Shown: one piece after another, positions 58,174-64,000 of the stretch
How the letters are laid out: each line of letters begins with the position of its first letter
How positions within the stretch are numbered: position 1 is the stretch's first letter
NCBI GenBank assembly: GCA_030295235.1
Contig: AP026164.1
Span: forward strand, 1,116,001-1,180,000
DNA length: 64,000 nucleotides
DNA from: Fistulifera solaris
Lineage: Eukaryota; Bacillariophyta; Bacillariophyceae; Naviculales; Stauroneidaceae
Direction of reading: 5' to 3'
Notes under the pieces: generated by a model
Told to the model about the DNA's origin: nothing
Seen by the model: only the letters and a program-made list of their open reading frames with translations
Database searches by the model: none
Position numbers and translations under genes: made by a program

Positions 58174-58638
58174 ATGCAAACGGAAAACATCGACCTTGAA
58201 AAAGTGGCGTGCATTGCAAATGATGCTGAAGTTAACCGTTTTGGGATAAAGCAAACCATTTTCGATGTCCGAGTTACTGATACCGACGCACCGTCATACA
58301 GAAACCGTGACCCGATTAAGGTTCTGGCTTCTCAAGAGCGTGAAAAGCGTAGCATGTACGGACCCCCTTGCCACGAACGCAGACGAGACTTCACTCCCCT
58401 GGTCTTTTCCATTGACGGAATGATGGGACAACAGGCTATTTCAGCATCGAGACAGCTTGCAAGAAAACTTCAGCGGAAGTGGAACAAGCCATACTCCGAG
58501 ATCTGTGGCTTCATCCGGGCGCGCATGAGTCTTTCCCTGGTCAGGTCAGTTAGTATGCTTCTGCGAAATCCAAGAGAAGGAATGCCAAAACGGAATCCCC
58601 CTCATTGGGAAACGGGCTCGGGACTGGCCCTCTACTAG
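58174..58638 (+). mobile_element. Orphan C-terminal fragment of a reverse-transcriptase-type element
   Basis: The 154-codon frame (FDVRVTDTDAPSYRNRDP, then KRSMYGPPCHERRRDFTPLV, KWNKPYSEICGFIRARMSLS) matches the C-terminal region commonly found after reverse transcriptase in stramenopile non-LTR-like elements, as far as I recall. No RT domain or element body lies upstream. It opens with an ATG, so it could be expressed, but it is most likely a truncated insertion. Confidence 0.55.
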
Positions 58639-59252
58639 CGCACTAAGGCTAGGGAGTTAGAACCAAAGCTTACTCATTGAAGTGTCAGACTGAAATATAT
58701 GTGAATGAAAAGTGGAAAATTCAGTCGAATGTCAAGATTAGATTCTGACGATTAAAAAATTAGGAATAAAATATATATGTGTGTTAACCATAAGACGAAG
58801 AGTTTGAATTATGTCTCAACACCTAAGAGCATTCACTATAAGTAGAAAGAAGAACTCGTGAATGAAGTACTTACCCCACCGGTACTCAAAATGCCGTCAC
58901 TATATTCGGATTTGGCAGATAGGGGTGGTAAGAACTTTTTGCTTTTTGGAAATTGGCAGCAAGACTCGCGCCCACCTCCCAAAAAAATAGAGTTGTTGCC
59001 CGCTTTCGGATTTAGGAAACAAACGCCCGACTCACTTGCTCTACGCAATTTCTACGTCGTTTTTGTACTGATTCAGTTTCCCTCCAACGTTTGAAAATCA
59101 AAACTATCAAAACTCTCCGTTGAAAGAATTTCACCTCGTAAACATTGTGCTTCCCTCCTTCCGAGTTTCCTAAACACATCTGTTTGAAATACTTTTCTCG
59201 TTTGTGATGTTTTACTATTCTTATTTCTCGTGACTTCTGTTGCCTTCTCGAA
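58639..59252. other. Intergenic, no gene seen
   Basis: AT-rich sequence lies between two element-like fragments. CCACCGGTACTC occurs near 58876. Confidence 0.4.
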
Positions 59253-59788
59253 TTGTTTGGATATTCTCGAACAGTTGCCTCAGTTCGCCCCAAAGTACAG
59301 AGTGATATTGATCATTCGTTGGTAAATGGAAGGGCTTATTCGTCGGTTAAAACTCTTCGCCCTATGGGATCAAAGGTTGCTAAGCGAGAAAAGGAGGAAA
59401 GCATGAAAGCCGAGGCAATGGCAGCAAAGAAGCTCAAAGTTCTTGAGAGTCTTGCTGATTCTGGTCGTATTCTTGCCTTTGCATTTCAGAGCGAGACATT
59501 TACCAACCTGGCTGCTGTTTTCGAGCAACGCGGTGAGAAAAAGCCAGGCTCAGGCTTTTCTTAAGAAGGCTGTCGCTCTTGCAAATGGAGTTCCTGGTAC
59601 CGACATGTCTGTTCCCTTGGTGTCGTCCGACAACGAGAATTCTCCTAATGCGACCGAGAAAGACCACGGGCGGTGACGGAAAAGAGAATGATCCTTCACT
59701 TGCAGTCCCACAGAACATTGAGATTCGCCGCTCCTGCGAGAAATCCATTACCTGCGATGAATCCGACTTCGATCTTCTCAAGTCGTAG
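59253..59788 (+). pseudogene. Basic coiled protein fragment in three frames (NAM-associated-like)
   Basis: Three frames overlap in order. The first is RPMGSKVAKREKEESMKAEA (Lys/Glu-rich, like the NAM-associated C-terminal region of transposase-derived Myb/SANT proteins). The second is SQAQAFLKKAVALANGVPGT, and the third ends CDESDFDLLKS at 59788. Joining them needs two one-base removals, at TTTT near 59519 and GGG near 59670. No upstream DNA-binding domain was found. It may be a decayed element gene or a normal gene with sequence errors. Confidence 0.35.
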
Positions 59789-59933
59789 GACGCACCAACG
59801 ACAACAACAACAAAAACGACAACAACGACACCGACAAGAGTAATGAGTGAAGAGGCTCCAGCATTAGGTCGCATACACTTAGATTTTAGGATAAATTTAG
59901 TAGGTTTTAATTATTAATATTTCATGTTATCAT

Positions 59934-60598
59934 CTACTTTTTGAACTTTGACATAATTGCTCTGTATAGGCGCATATGCTCTTCAAGATTTACCAACTCA
60001 TGCCATCTCCCACTAATTGCTGGTAGAGAAGCTTCAGATTCTAAACCTACGACGGGATCTTCTGCTGCATTCAATTGCGCATCTTGCACCAATTGCATCC
60101 AGGTTATGAAGCTCAATTGGTTTTTTAATGAATTGAAAGCTGCGCTGAAGAACACCGAACGCCGCTCAATGTCTTTACGCCTTCCTGTCAAGAGGTGTAT
60201 CGTTTTTCTAAATCGTTTGTCGGTTCCTTTATGCCTTTCACGTAAACGACTCCAGAATTCATAAAGTCTTCCATTATGCGTTGGAATCGGGCCGGGAGAA
60301 ATGCGGAACATGTTATAAAACTGTTTGTCGTTGAACCTTGGCTGGGGACCAAAGTAATCAGTAAGGATGCGCTGCAAAGCAGCAGCGTGATTGTAAGAGT
60401 TGGCGCTTGGGCCTTGGGTGTTTCTTGTGACGATGCTTGCGGGCGACAGGGTCGGTTTCGGGCAAAGTGTCCTCCATTTCATCGGATAAAATTTTTGACG
60501 ATGCTTCCAGAAAATAGTGCAGCAGCAGCAGCCTTTTGCCGCTGCTTGCTGCGAGTGATGCGCTGCAGTATTTCAGCTTCGGCAGCTGAAGCCTCCAT
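59934..60598 (-). mobile_element. Internally deleted PIF/Harbinger-type transposase relic
   Basis: The N-terminal part (ILTDYFGPQPRFNDKQFYNMFRIS) resembles the start of plant-transposon/Harbinger transposases. The later RRKDIERRSVFFSAAFNSL and LVNLEEHMRLYRAIM resemble their C-terminal end. The catalytic DDE centre expected between them is missing, replaced by about 25 residues. A further N-terminal piece (MEASAAEAEILQRITRSKQR, from 60598) is in another frame. It is a non-autonomous or dead copy. Confidence 0.5.
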
Positions 60599-60724
60599 GA
60601 TAAAGGATGAAATGATGAACAGGAATGTGATTTGAGTTGAACGAGAAATTACGCAAAAACGAAAATGTCGAGGGGACTCGATCGAACAAGACTGAATCGG
60701 AATTATCTGCCACACGGCATTCAC

Positions 60725-61094
60725 TACTACATTGGTAGCAAGACTGGTTATGAGTACAAAAAATTGGCAACTGGCAGACAGATTCAGTTGTTGCCATTTC
60801 CGGATGTAGTGACTGCTCTAACAAACGTAGTCGCAGGACGAATGGAACATATAATTCACAATTCACAATCTGGCCCGAAAAGATCACGATTTATGAATGA
60901 AGTGGAGTCGCGCTTTGGGTCACGAGGCGAAAATAGTCTTTGAAATAATGTAACAATTTACTCGAAGTAACCTGATAACTTCTTCTGGAGAAAACAACAG
61001 AAAAAGAAAGAAAGAAGCTACTTAATTGACTTGCGGACCTATCGCATTAATGCATAAACTACCCGTCGTGTCAGTTGAATCATAAAAACAAAGC
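60725..61094. other. Intergenic, no confident gene
   Basis: This holds the actin 3' region and sequence upstream of the transposase relic. A 92-codon plus-strand frame (60665-60943) overlaps it but has no recognised features. Confidence 0.35.
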
Positions 61095-62668
61095 TTAGAA
61101 GCACTTTCGGTGCACAATGGAAGGACCAGACTCGTCGTACTCTTCCTTGCTGATCCACATGCTCTGGAAAGTAGAGAGAGACGCCAAAATGGAACCTCCG
61201 ATCCACACGGAGTATTTGCGCTCAGGAGGAGCCACAATCTTGACCTTAATCGAAGCAGGAGCCAAAGCAGTGATCTCCTTCGACATACGCTCGCTGATAC
61301 CAGGGAACATGGTGGTACCTCCGGAAAGAACAATGTTGGCGTACAAGTCTTTACGGATATCGACATCGCACTTCATGATGGTCTGGAAGGTGGAGTCGGC
61401 AATACCGTCCATTTCAAGACCCGTCAAGTTGGGCTGGAACAACACCTCCGGACAACGGAAGCGCTCGTTACCGATCACGATGATGTTACCATCGGGAAGC
61501 TCGAAGGACTTCTCAAGAGCAGAAGACTCGGCAGCCTTCTTCATCTCTTCCTCAAAGTCAACAGCAACGAAGCACAAGGACTCCTTGATATCACGCACGA
61601 TTTCTCGCTCGGCGGTGGTTGTGAGAGAGTAACCACGCTCGGTCAAGATCTTCATCAAGTAGTCAGTCAAGTCACGTCCGGCAAGATCCAAACGGATCAC
61701 GGCGTGGGGAAGAGCGTAGCCCTCGTAGATGGGAACGGTGTGGGTGACACCATCACCAGAGTCCAAAACGCAACCGGTGGTACGTCCAGAGGCGTAGAGC
61801 GACAAGACGGCCTGAATGTTCACATACATAGCGGGGACGTTGAATGTCTCGAACATGATCTGGGTCATACGTTCGCGGTTGGCCTTGGGGTTCTGAGGAG
61901 CCTCGGTCAACAGAACAGGGTGGGCCTCGGGGGCGACACGGAGCTCATTGTAGAAGGTGTGGTGCCAGATCTTCTCCATGTCATCCCAGTTGGTAACAAT
62001 ACCGTGCTCGATGGGGTATTTGAGCGTGAGAACACCTCGCTTGGCCTGGGCTTCGTCACCGACATAGGCATCACGTTGTTCCATACCAACCTACAAGCAA
62101 AGGAAAAGAAGAGGGTAGTGTTAGACGTAATGCAGAGGCAATACAGCTCTCGACCAAGTCAAATAATAGTCACCGTCGACGACTCACCATGATTCCAGGC
62201 TGACGGGCGCGACCGATCAAAGAAGGGAAAACGGAGCGAGGGGCGTCATCTCCGGCGAAACCGGCTATTAGAGGCAAATAAGAAGGTTAAGACGAAGAGA
62301 CGCAAGGTTAGAAAAAGGTTTGCAAGTTTGTACGACACTTTAGATAGTGAAATGACCGCGTCCTGCAAATGTCTTTTCCGCCGCTCGTCGACAGTCGACT
62401 TGTTCCGTCTTTCTCGATGGAAAAAGGTGACAAATGACAGCAGCAGATCATTCCTGTCAACACAAGTTGACAGATGAAGGCTTATCGAGCCAAGTCTTCA
62501 CCCTTGATACATTGCGATGGCATAGACAAGCCACCAGTCACCCAAAGACGGCACAGACAAGCAACAGGTCGCAATTCGAAAAGCGACTTCGGCCGCTTTT
62601 GCCTTACCTTTGCACATTCCGGAACCGTTGTCAACGACAAGGGCGGCAATATCTTCGTCATCAGCCAT
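61095..62668 (-). CDS. ACT1: Actin
   Basis: Conventional actin of 377 aa. Three exons: 62608-62668 ([20 protein letters not shown]), 62188-62264 ([18 protein letters not shown]) and 61095-62090 (from [15 protein letters not shown] to the KCF terminus). Introns are 62265-62607 (343 bases, the longest in the window) and 62091-62187. All joins preserve frame and give uninterrupted actin sequence, with no frame break, unlike many neighbours. It forms microfilaments for traffic and cell motility. Start is MADDED at 62668. Confidence 0.97.
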
Positions 62669-63235
62669 GGTGAGATTTTAAAGTTTTGCTTGCAAAGAGG
62701 GGGAGGTCGTGCTGTTGAGCTTCTTTTTATGGACATGAAGTGCGGCGATGCTTTTTGTCGAAGGATCGATGCGCGGCCAAAGTCACCGGACCGAAGATCC
62801 AAGACGCTCGCCCCGTTTCCACTTTTTCATTCATACTCCGAAGATTTTGATCATTGCAATGACCCTGCTGGCGGCCTCTACAATGACCGTTATATTTCGA
62901 CGGTCCCTCCACGTAGGCACTCCACGCAGCGATCCAATCAAATAATGCGACCGCGCACGCACGACAGATGAACAGACGAGTCACTTGGGTTTTTTGGCTC
63001 GTGTCTTGCTTCTGTCTTGGACGCAAATGACCGATGTTCGGCCTCATTTTTTGGACGAAACGAAAGACACCGTAAAGACCTTCCACGATAAATGTAAATG
63101 AAAGATAATGAAAAAACTGCTACAAAGTTGACAAGATGCTTTGTGTCGCGTCCTCATTCTTCTTCTTGAGATGAGATGAAGTGCAAAAGAAGCTATCACA
63201 AGCCTCGTTCAAATTGTATGGCGGAGCGGTCGCTA

Positions 63236-63266
<31 letters not shown>

Positions 63267-63664
63267 ACGATAGTTGCTTGGCCAGCAACCTTACATCTAC
63301 TTCCGCTGCGGAAGTTAATTTTAATAACTGAATTACCGCTTGTCTTCAAAGCGCTGAGAAAGTCGCTGGACTAAATTCGCGTCTCGTTTCAATTTATTTT
63401 TGAAGAATACGCCCGCTGTCGTCAGTGTTGCAAATAACCCGGTCGACATAGTCGACATACGCAATTTTCGACGAGACAATGTCAAGACAGCAATCAACCA
63501 GCAACGATATTGTACAATCAATCAACACTTTCTTATGCACAAGAGAGGTGTAATGACACTTGTTGATCGGGTTAAGTGAAACTCGGTCGGAGTGAAAATC
63601 TTATTGAGGGTGGTGTTTTCTATACTGGAACATGCAAATCAGTGCTATATTATTGATTTCATGT
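62669..63664. repeat. Actin promoter region and GAC microsatellite
   Basis: This is upstream of actin. A (GAC)n array of about nine units lies at 63238-63265. A 41-codon minus-strand frame from an ATG at 63458 to 63333 (MSTMSTGLFATLTTAGVFFK) has one hydrophobic part and a charged end; it could be a small protein or a last exon, with little support. Confidence 0.4.
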
Positions 63665-64000
63665 CTAATTTATGGAGCTCTCTCCGCTCCCACAAGATGC
63701 AATTAAGCTAGCAGCCTGCTGCTTTGTCAAGGGAATCCAAACTTCGTTTCGACGAAACATGGGCAAAGTGAAAGGCGGGTTGTAGCCCCAAAACTGATAC
63801 GATTGAAGCACATATTCTTCCGAAAGATCGACACCGTCCTCGCGGAGCTGTTGGCGCAACTCAATGGCCCATTTTTTGCACAGATCTTGGTCGTACGATC
63901 CTGTGTATTGCTTCACGGCACCAACCGACGGCGGAATTTCTTTCAAGAAAACTGTTGCATCCGTCGGTTTCGGGGCTTTCTCTAATGAATCGTACTTGGC
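63665..64000 (-). CDS. SOUL heme-binding family protein, C-terminal part
   Basis: The frame is open to the right window edge, so the N-terminus is missing. The segment TGSYDQDLCKKWAIELRQQL, then LQSYQFWGYNPPFTLPMFRRNEVWIPL, is the typical end of SOUL/HBP proteins, which bind heme or tetrapyrroles. It is about 112 residues here, roughly half the family length. In algae such proteins occur in cytosol, plastid and eyespot; location cannot be told without the start. Confidence 0.8.
   Translation of the reverse strand, partial: AKYDSLEKAPKPTDATVFLKEIPPSVGAVKQYTGSYDQDLCKKWAIELRQQLREDGVDLSEEYVLQSYQFWGYNPPFTLPMFRRNEVWIPLTKQQAASLIASCGSGESSIN

Noticed and set aside
60665-60943. 92-codon plus-strand frame with ATG beside the transposase relic
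   Set aside because: Harbinger elements carry a second gene, but this sequence shows no Myb-like or other feature.
61110-62192. 360-codon plus-strand frame
   Set aside because: It is the exact antisense of actin exon 3 and intron 2; codon bias of actin keeps the other strand open.
63238-63265. CRISPR-like or functional tandem array
   Set aside because: It is a simple GAC microsatellite without spacers.

Overview
The window is nuclear DNA of a photosynthetic stramenopile, most likely a pennate diatom of Phaeodactylum type. The evidence is a glutamine synthetase with an ASAFAP-type plastid leader, a second small protein with a SAFTP leader, paralogues of diatom-specific protein families (VSF/HP and DUF6824), and compact genes on both strands with short GT-AG introns (mostly 66-100 bp, longest 343 bp). 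No rRNA, tRNA or CRISPR array was recognised. The species is an inference, since no search could be run.

Layout. 1-8.1 kb: an unknown membrane protein (-), a large USP deubiquitinase with DUSP and EF-hand-like regions (+), and an OTU deubiquitinase with a plastid-type leader (-). 8.5-20.9 kb: an F-box/MSP-like protein with a polytopic membrane tail (+), PP4 catalytic subunit (-), dymeclin (+), a Tim17/22/23 protein (+), an SGNH hydrolase (-) and a small plastid membrane protein (-). 21.6-32.3 kb: class IV aminotransferase (+), NMD3 (-), plastid glutamine synthetase (+), a TatD-linked radical-SAM-like protein without its cysteine cluster (-), a class 3 lipase-like protein (+), an unknown gene (-) and a secretory-leader proteasome beta subunit (+). 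32.3-43.4 kb: a C2/membrane protein (-), three diatom-specific small genes, a fucosyltransferase-like protein (+), an ArfGAP (-) and mitochondrial uL24 (+). 43.4-57 kb: an unknown helical protein (-), a cold-shock protein (+), a membrane-anchored papain-like protease (+), a mitochondrial membrane protein (-), ORC3-like (+), a DYRK kinase (-) and a DUF6824/helicase-associated protein (+). 57-64 kb: a stand-alone P-type ATPase actuator domain (-), three degraded element-like fragments, actin (-) and a partial SOUL heme-binding protein (-).

The genes are independent housekeeping and accessory units, not operons. Shared themes are ubiquitin turnover (USP, OTU, F-box, proteasome beta), membrane traffic (dymeclin, ArfGAP, C2 protein, actin) and organelle biogenesis (Tim17 family, uL24m, plastid proteins).

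A technical feature dominates. Many well-conserved genes are broken by single-base shifts, mostly a base missing and mostly at short homopolymers. Glutamine synthetase has three. This looks like consensus error, so most broken genes here should not be called pseudogenes. CDS spans below run through these breaks and through introns; intron positions are in the evidence text.
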